From NCBI GenBank assembly GCA_000349905.1, contig KB722736.1, forward strand, positions 1,114,536-1,178,535: 64,000 bases of DNA, in the 5' to 3' direction. This DNA comes from Volvariella volvacea V23. Its lineage: Eukaryota; Basidiomycota; Agaricomycetes; Agaricales; Pluteaceae. Below the pieces are notes generated by a model, which searched no databases, was not told where the DNA came from, and was given only the letters and a program-made list of their open reading frames with translations. Made by a program: the position numbers and the translations under genes. Shown one piece after another: positions 44,948 through 64,000 of this stretch. Position 1 is the first letter of the stretch; each line of letters begins with the position of its first letter.

Positions 44948-47900
44948 ATGTCGTCGGGATGGAAAGCTGGGTATGGCTGGGCTGATGACCATCAAGGCAA
45001 GGTAAACTCTCCGCTTCTCCCATCATATCCTCCCACTCCCACCCTCTCCTCCCACCCCTCCAACTCCTTCTCCCCCATCCCCGCTCTCTTCCATGTTCTC
45101 TCGCTGATTTCCCTTCATTACACATCACCTCCCGCTCATTCAATAGGCTTATTCATACTCCACCCCATCGTCTCCAACGGACATGTCTTTCCCCGCCGGG
45201 GCGAGAACTGTCTCACCAATTATACCTCCTTTCCGTGTCAATCTCCAACCAGACAACTACCGTTCTTCGAGAATCCCAAGAGAGCCTTCAACAGATATAT
45301 TCGCTCCCAGCAGGGTTCGCAAGCCGTCCAATAGCAGGCTTAACGACACATTGAGTGAGCCGAGCACACGGAAGGGTTCAGTTGAGAGCTATTCCAGTCC
45401 CACCGTAACCCAATTTTCCCCTGGTGCGTACCAAGTGTCCCCTTTCTGCAGTCGTCCAACTCCTCTCGCTCCATGTCTAATTCCGACCACATAACGTGTC
45501 TTTTACATATAGCACATCCTGATCAAGAATTATTTTCGTCGCGTTACGCTGCTCCAAGTAGTTCATCCTCACATCAAAAACCTGCGCGAACCCCGCGTCC
45601 ATCAACCTCTGACGGAACACCCCAATCTGGACTCAAAAGGTCCCGCGGTAGTTTGCTTGTCGCTGCGTCAGATGTTTTGGCCATGAAGTTTCGACGAAGA
45701 CGGCCTTCATTGCGGCAACCCCCCCTTCCCGCACAAGTTCCTATTCTGCTACCCGATGTGATAGAGATTAGTGCCCCAGCGCCGGATAAAGAGGCCGAGG
45801 AGCGCGAGCAATTGAAGGAGATGGCTGCACAATCAATCGGTCTCGGGCCCGCAATGATGCAACATGATTTGCGTACTCGGGGTACTCCAATAGATGAGCA
45901 CGATGAAGAGGAAGATGCCGAAGAGAATTTGGAATTAGTCTCCAGTCCTGTGGAGATGCATAATGGTGCGTCCGACCGGCATACCACGGATTCTCATTAT
46001 CAAATGATTAGCAACTATGCGCGCTCAGCCCGCGATTCTACCCTTTCAATATCTCAGAGCGCAAGTGCCCATACCCATGGAGGGCGATACCGTTCTGGTT
46101 CCATGGCCGCCCATTCGAGAACAAACTCAGCGACACTTGCCCTGGTGCCTTCCTATCCTTCGACCCCAGCAGCTCTGAAGCAATTTCAGCAGCATGCGTC
46201 GACTCTACCCAAGTATTACCCGCCTTCTTCTCTTCGAATATTCGCACTATCCAAAAATTGGAAGACACGATATATGATTCTTTCCTCACCTACCGCATTC
46301 CCTTCTCGTACTTCCCGCCCTCCTGTATCATATCTACACCTATTTAAATCATCCAACCCCGACGAGAAAGAGTTAGAACGATTTGAAATTAATGAAGAAA
46401 GTGTGGTCTTCGTTGCGGAAGAAGAGGTGGGCGGGCGACGGCATGTCGTCAAAGTTGCAGGGGCAGATGTTGGGGCCATGAAGAAAGAATTTACCTGCGA
46501 GGAGGCTGGTCGCACGATGTGGTTCTTACAAATAACGGATTCTACAGAAGCCCAGAAATGGATCAGTGCAATCAAGAACGCTATCTTAGGGCAAAGGTAA
46601 TTTGTCCTCTCATTCTCGAAATATGGTGCATATAACAAACTTCTATAGGACTATGCGTGCTGGTCTAGGTCCCCCATTTACCTATGGTAGTGGGGTTGAG
46701 CCAAGAGGTGATATGGATGTAATGCTGTCCATGCGAGCTCAGGGCATGATTTCCCCTTCCACTGGCAACGGCAATCGATCCCAGCCCTCTCAGGCCGACC
46801 GTGCTTATGCATCTTCGAATTCTTCGCATTCGGTCCGTTCTCAGGCAGCAACTTCAAGGCCTCCATCAACAGGCCCCGTATCCACCCTCAAAGGTTTCTT
46901 CACAGGTTCAGGGAGACCGCGGGCTTCCTCTCGGGCCGCCTCCATTGATGTGGATCGACAGGTTGTTGACCGAGACTCGAATGACGATCCCGTCGGGAGC
47001 TTAGGGAGCACCTCATTTGGCAAATTGAGGCCAAGTAGTGCTGCTAGCGAGTTACGAACACCACAGACCGCTGTAACATCTATTCAACGACCGGTCAGCA
47101 CCACCCCAACTAAGTCAGAAGAGCACCGTGATATACTGGAAAGGAAGATTGTGACGGATCAGCACGAGGCTCTTGGACCTTGGGCCACGAAGGATGCCAC
47201 AGAAGATTCATCAGACAACGTTGTGGACGTTAGCCAAGACAGACCTGTCAGGCCACTCTCAATGGGCGCATTTGCATTGCAACCACCTCCTAGGAAACGA
47301 TGGACATCGACTTCCGCGGCTCCCATCGTCACGACAATTCCATCCGACGATAATCGCTCGTCAGCAATGTATAGCCAAATGAATGGTAATGCTAGCACTG
47401 CTGGAATATTTGGTGTTGGGGTTACACAGGAAAAGCCTGCTGATGATCAACAATTGAAGCAGCCGATTAGTCCCACATTATCTGGGTTTTCTGCTGGTAC
47501 ACCTGAACAGCGGTCTCGCACAGAATCGGTTCGTTCAGTATCAACCATGGGATCCACTGAGAATCCACTGAGTGCAGAGCGGTCTAGCCCTACAACCAAG
47601 AAAAGCTCAAACACCCGGCGGTGGTCTCGACAGGGGACGTTACCCCAACGACTAACACCACCAAGTGGGCCACCACCGCCAGCCCCTTCTCAGAGCAATC
47701 CTAGTGGACGAGCACAGTTACATCCTTATGCTGCTATCGAACGACCGCCAAGTCGTACATCCTCTCAACATTCGAATCATAGCCAATTGAGTGTGGTGTC
47801 GAATTTACCGTCGTTCTCGAAACGAGCATCCGCTTCTTCTGCTTTCAGCGTGACCTCTTCCAGCACCTCACAATCCCACCAAGTATCGTCGACGAATCAA

Positions 47901-49112
47901 TCCATCACTACTCGCTCTTCATCGCACCGATCATCAATGCCTCCCCCTCCTCGACCAGCTCCTACATTTGCGCTACCTCCTGCACCCTCAGACCAAGACC
48001 ATACATCTAAATCCGATAATCCAACCACTAATGGGAAATCTTTTCGAGAGAGAACATTCCGCTTGTCTGTAGTTTCATCTAAGCCACCACCTGCAAGCAA
48101 CTTACCCCCTCGTTCCGATGAGAACAGACCAGTATACCGACACTCCATGGACGACAGTCGTGGTCCATCTAGTCCAAGAAGATTGGATCCAATTCCGGCT
48201 TCATCGATACCCACATCTTCGATACCACCTTTCCCACCTCCTCTTCGTCCACTTCCACCACCACCTGCATCTCCACCCGCATCATCACCTCCCCACTCCC
48301 CGCCTCCACCATCAAACCGGAATTCTTTAAAACAAAGACTACGGATCTTAAGTGCACCATCATCCTCGCCACCTAATTCGACCGATTTTTCGGTGGCAAG
48401 AGTGACTGAATCAGAGTCCCAGCCAAAGCCTCTCCCAGTTAACCGTCCTCGAACTTCAACATCCGCATCTTTAACAGCCGCTTCTCTGACGTCGACTTCC
48501 ACAGCAGCATCACCCAAATCAATACCCACGCCATTACCTTATCCGCTACCCTCCCCACCGGCAACGCCCATCGCAGAAAAAATTACAAATTATCAGGATG
48601 ATCCGAGTTTTTTCGAGATGCATACTCCTACAATACCTTCATCTACACCACCATCTGCTCTTCTTATCCATTCAACATCCCCGACACGTTCTCATTTCCC
48701 TTTCCATTCACACTCGAGTCACAGCACTGATAACCATCGGCCCCCATCTCCAGAGCATGATTCCGCCTTTTCAACTGCCCTCTCGCCCCCTCCGCGACGT
48801 GGTTCGAGACAATTAAACATGCTCGAGGTGGAGAGGCTATCAGTCCTACCAGAAGAAAAGGAGAAGAGCGGGGATTCGAAGGATAGGACACCATCACCGC
48901 CCGCCGCCGTTATTGCTGAGCTGGCTGGAGGAGGCCGACACAAATATGATACCGCATTCATTAATATGGCTCCGGATGAGGAGTACGATGGTGATGATGG
49001 AGATGGAGAACTTCAAGAATCGTTTACACGCCCCTCAACGTCTGCCTCTGAAAAGATGGTTTCACTCTTCAGGCATGGTTCAGTCAACTCACTTGGTATA
49101 GTGAGTATGTAG
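44948..49112 (+). CDS. Large PH-domain protein with Ser/Pro-rich disordered tail
   Basis: The start at the ATG at 44948 gives MSSGWKAGYGWADDHQGK, followed by an intron. A low-complexity Ser/Thr/Pro-rich N terminus comes next, including a basic patch (MKFRRRRPSLRQPPLP). A PH-like domain covers about 46215-46600 (SSLRIFALSKNWKTRYMILS, VSYLHLFKSSNPDEKELERF, MWFLQITDSTEAQKWISAIK). It is completed by a splice into TMRAGLGPPFTYGSGVEPRG. The remaining 800 or so residues are disordered and rich in Ser, Thr and Pro. They include proline runs (SSMPPPPRPAPTFALPPAPS) that could bind SH3 or WW domains. The last residues read KMVSLFRHGSVNSLGIVSM. Phosphoinositide-dependent membrane recruitment is plausible from the PH fold. 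No named orthologue was recognised. Confidence 0.78.
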
Positions 49113-49397
49113 TATTCGCACTAATCTTCCTAGCTTGTTGCCATTCGCTGTAGAATCTTGCTTCTTCTACTATTCGTACTTACCGTATTCTTACTTCTCT
49201 TGCACGCACGTCTATTTTGGGAACACTGTCTGAATTGTTTGTAGGCTATTAAGCTAATCCGGTGGACCATTTTGTGCGCTTCGCTGCTGTGTTCTACGAT
49301 AGAACAAAAAGGATGGTGAATTAATATCAACTTTTGACAAATCTACAGTTGTGTCCTACAAATACAGCGACGAGCATGCAAAGTATACGCAAAACAA

Positions 49398-58424
<9,027 letters not shown>

Positions 58425-58632
58425 CCTGCCAACGTTGGTGGTGGTGTTGAGGAGAGAATGTGTGGATGATGTAAGCAGGGTGGTCGGCCCCGTATGCAGA
58501 TGCGCACGGACCGGCGGTCGATCGAGTTCAAGGAGTCATTTCACTCTTGAGGATGGAGAATAATGATGAGATTTATTAGTACTGCATCTGTCCAAGCAAC
58601 GCGGTAATAAGATTACATCTCGTTTTTCTATG

Positions 58633-59866
58633 TTACGAATTACCAAAGATACCTTTACTGGACGACAACTCAGCACCCAATTTGTACCCAAGGACCTGAA
58701 AAGCCTTTCAGTGTTTAATAGGAGTGGGAAGGGACGTCGTCAATACCTTATCCCAATCTATTTTCTGTCGTGTGAGGGGTAAAGCACGTCTCAAACCCTT
58801 AAAGGTCTTCTCGCCCATTTCATGATAGGTCTCATTTAGCGATGCCTGGTATGTGCCCTCTTCCGCTTCAACTAATGCAAGAACTTTAGAAGCTGCCGCT
58901 TTATCACTTGATGAACTGATCGCAGGAGGTAATGTAAGGGAGATTTCATGCGTAGTTGCTAGTTGGACCTTAACAAGAACTTAGCTTGGGGATAGGAATA
59001 GCAGGATCTGGAACGCACATTTCCTTGTTCATAATAATGAACGTTGACCAAAATCTTTCCAACTAGGGTACTAGCATCCAGGTCTATGATATACTCTGAC
59101 CGCCATCTGCCAGACCTAGCCTTTGTTCAATACCTGACCGCATATGGAGGTTGGGACCCACCAATAATTTGTAGGGTTGTATTTATTCGCGACAAGTTGT
59201 ATCACAAACCTACGGGGCTCTCCTGGTGTAGCGAATACCGAAGCAACCCCTGAGAGGAAGTGTGAATTCAAATACGCCAAGGCTGATGCTTCTAACGCAA
59301 CACTGTACGCAGCACTTAGCATTCGATCCTTGTAGTGTAGCTGAGGAACGTACCGGAAAGGCTCAGATTCTGAATCGGGCTCTGCGTGTCGAGGCTCTGA
59401 TGCTTCCTAAAAATCAAGGTCAATTCGGTAAAGAGAGTAGCTGGGTAATAACCCACCAATCCCAAGTGATCAAATACAAAAGTCTTCTTTGATCTCGGAT
59501 CGATAAAGCGCTCCTCGTCTCCGTTTGATACTCTTGCAGCCTCGCTGATGATGGACTAAGTTGAGAGGGATGGTCACGAACATACGCGTCCAAAGAGTAC
59601 GAGCCACCGCCATACCTGATGATCCGTCCCAGGAACATCTACTGTCGTGAACTGAGCAAGGTTGTATTCTCGCAGTGCAGGAAGCACGCCCTCTTGCAGT
59701 AAATCGTCATCTGAGATGATATTTCGTACGTCTACCTAGCGGCGATGGGTTCAATTGGCGTGTTATCAGTGCTGTTCGACCAACCGTTCAAAACATCATT
59801 GATCTCCCCAGGTGGCGATTGGAGCAAGAAGTTGGAAGCAGCTTGGATACGCTCCTGAGCGTCCAT
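58633..59866 (-). CDS. CAP1: F-actin capping protein subunit alpha (CapZ alpha)
   Basis: With the beta subunit it caps actin filament barbed ends and limits polymerisation, in the cytoplasm at cortical actin. The ATG at 59866 gives MDAQERIQAASNFLLQSPPG, then EINDVLN, spliced to DVRNIISDDDLLQEGVLPAL. Later exons give REYNLAQFTTVDVPG, RSKKTFVFDHLGLEASEPRH, SALAYLNSHFLSGVASVFAT, FVIQLVANKYNPTNYWSGRW and RSEYIIDLDASTLVGKILVN. The C terminus is VHYYEQGNVQLATTHEISLT and KVLGYKLGAELSSSKGIFGN, ending at a TAA at 58633-58635. The KYNPTNYWSGRWRS block is the alpha-subunit signature. Length of about 280 residues is normal. About six introns are inferred. The symbol follows yeast usage. Confidence 0.94.
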
Positions 59867-60058
59867 AGGAAGAATGTTAAATGTAGAACAGAAGGGACTG
59901 CTTAAATGATGAGTATTGTGTCCTCGGAAATCGCCGATCCCGAATGCGGGGCGCTCATTGTGATACAGTGAAATATATAATTGCATGCACCGAGACTAAT
60001 CGTGCGGATACATCAATGTACGGTGATAGATCTACAATACACTACAGCGAGCTGATTT

Positions 60059-61948
60059 CTATAGTTTTGAGGTGAATTGTGACTCAGTGACACCAGCACC
60101 CATAGCAGCGGTAGATGAGACACCACCGGTAACGGTCTTGATGAGGTTGTCGGCGTAATCGGCGCCACTCCACTATACAAATATTAGCCTAGCACCGCAG
60201 TGGAGTGAATAAAAGGATCTACCTTTTGGTGGGTGAGGACATCAGTGCCGAGGTCTCGTTCCTTGCGTTGGACCAATTCGACGTAAGCCTTCATACCGGT
60301 CTTGGCGAAGTTTTGGGCGAACAAGTCAGAGATGTACGCATTGGAGTGCAGACCACCAAGCTGGGTTAGAAGAAATGCTTAGTCGCATGTTGCTGGTCCA
60401 TAACATTGAAACTTACTGTAATGAATTGCCAGACGAATCCAAGTTTGCCCAACTCCCAAACGTAGCTTTGCATATCCCTATCACCCAAGCCAGCTGCATC
60501 CCAGTTGAACGATGGGCTCAAGTTGTATGCCAACCAGTGACCAGGGTAAGCAGCATGTACGCCTTTGGCGAACTCGCGAGCTTGTGCCAAGATGGGCTTC
60601 TTGGTCTCCATCCATAACAGATCAGCGTAAGGTGCAAAAGCAATCGCACGGTTTACCGCGCATTGCGTGCCGCCTTGGTAGCGGTAGTAGCCCTCGCGAG
60701 TCCTTGGACTATCCCAGTTCCAGTAAGGAACGGTCTTGAGACCGAATTCCTTCTGTGCGATGGCGACGGCTTGTTGGTAGGACACGCGAGCGACACGAGC
60801 AGAAAAGCGGTCAATTGTAGCTTGGTTAGCGCCTTGTGCCTTGAGTGCCTTTGCAAGGGTAACACCGAAGACCTCAAGGCCCGCGGCAGCCGTCCATTGG
60901 TCCTCGATGGTTTGGAGCTGATCGCCAGACTTGCCGGCGCGCTCTGCCTCAACCATCACAGTATTCAGAGGTGGAAGAGAAGGGTTGGTCGCACCCACAA
61001 TGAAGGGGTGGTCGCGATCGTCAATGTTAGAGGTGATGAGTGTTGCGGCTTCGGAGTCAGTTCGTGCGATGACGAGGTTTTCCACACCCATAATGTCGAA
61101 CTGAAGGCGAATAGCAACGAGACGGTTAATGTGCTCTTGAATGGGAACCAACACCTTTCCGGCCATGTGTCCGCACTTCTTGGTGCCTGGTGCTTGATCT
61201 TCAACGTGAATACCAGCAGCGCCTTTCTCCACGAAAAGCTTAGCGAGTTTCATCACAGCGGTCAAACCACCATGACCCGTGTCAGCGTCAGCAACAATGG
61301 GCCTGAGATAGTCGACATATGGAGTCTTGGCGAGTTCGGCTTCAGACAAGCGAGAACGGACCTCTCGTTGCTTTCGGTCGTGGAAAAGTTGAGCCATAAA
61401 CAATTGCTCAACCTTGAGTGGAACGGTGTTCGAGGGGTAGTCTATCACTGAATTAGAAAATGATTGATTATCAAACTGTGGAGGATTTACCAGCAAGATC
61501 TGGCCCTGGTTCGTTAGTGCTGGAAGCGGTGCTTGATGACTGCCATCCCGAGACGTAGACCGTCTCGAGGTACTTGGCCATTTGGGTTACTTGAACTGTA
61601 TCGAGACTAGGATCATTTGTGCATTAGTGACCTCTTACTTTAGGCATGAAGGCAGACGAGAACAATGACTCACGCGCCATAGGTGTGTGATGGTGTACCC
61701 TGCTTTGCGTGCTCAGAAAGCAAGCTCCAAAGCTTTTGGCCTTGAAGGTGAGATGGATATTGAATAGAAATGGTGCCCCGCTTTGCTACTACATCGGCGG
61801 CGGTGTAGGGTCGTGTCACTCGTGCAAATCGTGGGCTCTGAGGACGTTGAATATGAGGTCACCACGCGACAATGAAGCTATCGCCTACCTTCCACCACTG
61901 TTCAACTTGTGCAACCTCTTGGGCGAATCGTGCCTTTTCGCTGGACAT
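60059..61948 (-). CDS. ICL1: Isocitrate lyase with peroxisomal targeting tripeptide
   Basis: Cleaves isocitrate to succinate and glyoxylate in the glyoxylate cycle, needed for growth on acetate, fatty acids or ethanol. The ATG at 61948 gives [20 protein letters not shown]. Key segments are [60 protein letters not shown] (containing the catalytic Cys in KKCGH), [36 protein letters not shown] and [14 protein letters not shown]. The protein ends [11 protein letters not shown], a canonical PTS1 (SKL), so import into peroxisomes/glyoxysomes is predicted. About 535 residues and five introns are inferred, and the exon at 60366-61496 covers most of the barrel. Fungal ICL genes are usually repressed by glucose; no specific element was identified upstream. 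Strong codon bias creates a long antisense frame opposite it. Confidence 0.97.
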
Positions 61949-62402
61949 AATGGGGAGAGTATAGGTGTAATGATTCAAGTCGTCGGTCAACCCGTGTATT
62001 AATGTAGTCCTGCAAGCTTTCCGGGTGGAAAACGGAACATGTGATTCCGATGATCAGTGGCGCCCTGTGGTGCCGCGGGATAAGAGCTACCCCTAAAGCC
62101 GTCGGCTCCCCTTGCTGGCTCAAGGCATCTACTTAAGCCCGACGAGCTTGAAATGTCATGAATGCGGTAAAACCTAGCGACGTTCGCTTTAACGTTGACA
62201 CCTGCGTGGTTCGAGCGCTGAAAACATGACTGCGTCACTTCTCTACTTCTGAGTGCGCTGTTATGGTGCGTATTTTCGGCGGCGTGTAGCATTGAGGCCA
62301 TAAGCCAAGTTTATTTTTGACAGATGACAGAATTCAGAATCACAGTCGAGAGCCATGGTGTTTCCCGTGTATTGCGTGTTGTCAGAATTGATTATGTACA
62401 CA
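61949..62402. other. Intergenic region upstream of isocitrate lyase
   Basis: About 450 bp between the ICL start and the ALG7 stop, both on the minus strand. It should carry the regulated ICL promoter. No carbon-source element could be identified with confidence and no gene was seen. Confidence 0.4.
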
Positions 62403-64000
62403 TTATCTTCTATCACCATCATACACGAGACCAGCGAGTCCATATCTCACTACAAAAGCAAAAACACTACAGATAGCCTGTGTGGTGCATGTCAGATGGA
62501 TAAAGCTGAGAAACAGTCACACTTACTTGGGTTATCATGAGCACTTTAACGAGCTTCTTCTCACTCATGGGTCCGAAACGCAACAGGAAGAAATTCAGAA
62601 TAGTCAGATTTGTGGATTCTAATATGTTCCCGTTGTCTGAATGTATAGTTAATTCCGCTAGTCGCAATGCCGATAAAATGCGCAATATCGTAGTTGTCAG
62701 TCTCGGTGGAGGTTTAAAGTAGAGTGTCTTTGATGGGTAGAGCAGATTTGTGTTTGCATCAAACCTACTTCCTAGTTAGCTTTATAACACGGATATTGCA
62801 GAACATGCCTCGGAACTCTGTGTCGAGGGCATGGCACAATGCCAAAGATTTGAGGACATGACAATAGGAAATTGAAGATTTGAGGGATAAAGAACAGGAG
62901 TAGGGTTTTTGAGAAATGTGCTTGAATTCCTACTACGGCAAAAGCCATGCCCGTGAAATAGCACAACGTATCACCAGGAAATGCGCGGGCAGGATACCTA
63001 CACCCCATGCGTCAGTACACTCGAAGCTTAACGAGAATAATCCTTCAACGTACCAGTTGTGATACATGAATCCGGTACAAACTGCAACGAGCGGGAGCAT
63101 GAAATACAGGCTGAACAGATGTCGCTCTACCAGCTCTTTGCTTCCGTATGCCATTCCTGCACTCCATACTCCTCCAAATTCTACTTCGGCCTTGCTGCCA
63201 AGGAGGTGCAGCGGAATTTTAAAGTCGATAGGCCATGGAAGGTACAGTAAATCATTCACTATCACCGAAATAGCGATGATGAGTGCCTGTGATACCTCCG
63301 AACCGTTGATTCCGGCGAGTATATTGATGCTATTTGTTGCAAATGTCGAAAGCATTGCCATGTAAATATAATACAACGGACCTACGAAAACGTGGTGTCA
63401 ATCAGCAAGAATGACCCGCGAGAATAGTACTTACCGAGATTGATGAGGGTACCAAAGGTTGATCGCAGTGGAAGCGGAACAACGACATGGGTATTACCAC
63501 GTTCAGCAAAATAGACCATTAATAGTGGAATGGACGCGACTATGGGTATGGGAAGCTTATGACGCCACCGAATGTCAAACACATCATCCAAGAATCCCAA
63601 CATAGTGGCTATTAATAAAGATAATATGGAGGAAAGGTAAACTGCCAACTGAATACTCTCGGATTAGCGCTCTGACATCAAACCTCCAGAACTCACCTGA
63701 TAATGAGGGAATTCCGATAATGTGAGGCCCTCATTCTTCTTGTAGGATACTGAACCAAGGAGAGCATCCGAAAAGGCGAAGGGGATAAACAATATTAGGG
63801 TGAGTATGTATACTGATGCGCAGACAAGTCCTTGACTCTCTGGGCTTCAGAAGCGCGCGTGTGATGAGTGAAACTGGAATAGGGGAACGCCGGTGCGCCA
63901 CGTACATGGGGGTATGATAAACTTTGAGCAGGTCCCTGCCATAGAGGTTGGCCTTGACGAACGTAGGGCCCAGGGCAGGAACCAAGTATAATGTTGCGAG
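62403..64000 (-). CDS. ALG7: UDP-GlcNAc:dolichyl-phosphate GlcNAc-1-P transferase (ALG7/DPAGT1), 5' end outside window
   Basis: Catalyses the first step of the dolichol-linked oligosaccharide for N-glycosylation, in the ER membrane; it is the tunicamycin target. The visible part begins at the right edge inside the N-terminal region ([20 protein letters not shown]). Multi-spanning membrane segments follow: [40 protein letters not shown] and [20 protein letters not shown]. The catalytic Asp-rich motif is [17 protein letters not shown], and the [16 protein letters not shown] loop is conserved. C-terminal sequence includes [40 protein letters not shown] and [19 protein letters not shown] last splice gives [20 protein letters not shown] and a TAA at 62403-62405. 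The start codon lies beyond 64000. Identity is firm. Confidence 0.95.

Noticed and set aside
47897..48529. 210-codon Gly/Val/Asp-rich open frame on the minus strand
   Set aside because: It is the mirror of the Pro/Ser-rich tail of the PH-domain gene. Low-complexity sequence produces such shadow frames.
60663..61451. 262-codon open frame on the plus strand opposite isocitrate lyase
   Set aside because: It is exactly antisense to the conserved ICL barrel and has no recognisable motif. Strong codon bias in a highly expressed gene commonly leaves the opposite strand open.

Overview
This window is nuclear DNA from a filamentous fungus, most likely a basidiomycete of the Agaricomycotina. The genes are split by many introns of roughly 36-70 nt with GT..AG ends. 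They are densely packed on both strands. Several families are typical of that group: a BTB protein with a large insertion and an N-terminal MATH domain, an F-box/leucine-rich protein, and a Zn2Cys6 regulator of the fungal MHR type. The taxonomic placement is inferred from gene style; no marker gene settles it. All exon models were read by eye from frame continuity, splice sites and family motifs, so outer boundaries are firmer than internal ones.

Layout. 0-10 kb, minus strand: the 5' part of a Ulp2-type SUMO protease (runs off the left edge), a KRE6/SKN1-type beta-glucan synthesis protein, a short-chain dehydrogenase and an F-box protein. 11-18 kb, plus strand: PRP24/SART3 (U6 snRNP recycling) and a MATH-BTB protein. 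18-24 kb, minus strand: a secreted PL4 rhamnogalacturonan lyase, a GRASP Golgi stacking protein and an unidentified coding-like segment. 24-32 kb, plus strand: an intronless PPR-like protein, a Zn2Cys6 transcription factor with an apparent frame break near its start, a 100-N assembly gap and the SUMO E1 subunit AOS1. A 2.5 kb stretch with no convincing gene follows. 34-49 kb, plus strand: a PX-PH phospholipase D, a SAP-domain protein, two identical intron-containing tRNA-Asp genes in head-to-head orientation, a SIKE/FGFR1OP2-like coiled-coil protein and a large PH-domain protein. 49-64 kb, minus strand: PRP8, the actin capping protein alpha subunit, isocitrate lyase with a peroxisomal SKL terminus, and ALG7, whose 5' end is off the right edge.

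The genes are mostly conserved housekeeping functions: splicing (PRP24, PRP8), SUMO cycling (AOS1, ULP2), cell wall and glycosylation (KRE6, ALG7), membrane traffic and signalling (GRASP, PLD, SIKE-like), cytoskeleton (CapZ alpha) and the glyoxylate cycle (ICL). Neighbours do not form an operon or biosynthetic cluster; shared pathways look coincidental. I found no transposon, CRISPR array, rDNA or secondary-metabolite cluster, and no convincing undescribed multi-gene system. The items most worth a second look are the tRNA-Asp inverted pair and its overlap with the SAP gene's 3' end, the frame break and micro-exon in the transcription factor, the orphan coding segment near 23.4-23.9 kb, and the uncharacterised SAP-domain gene.
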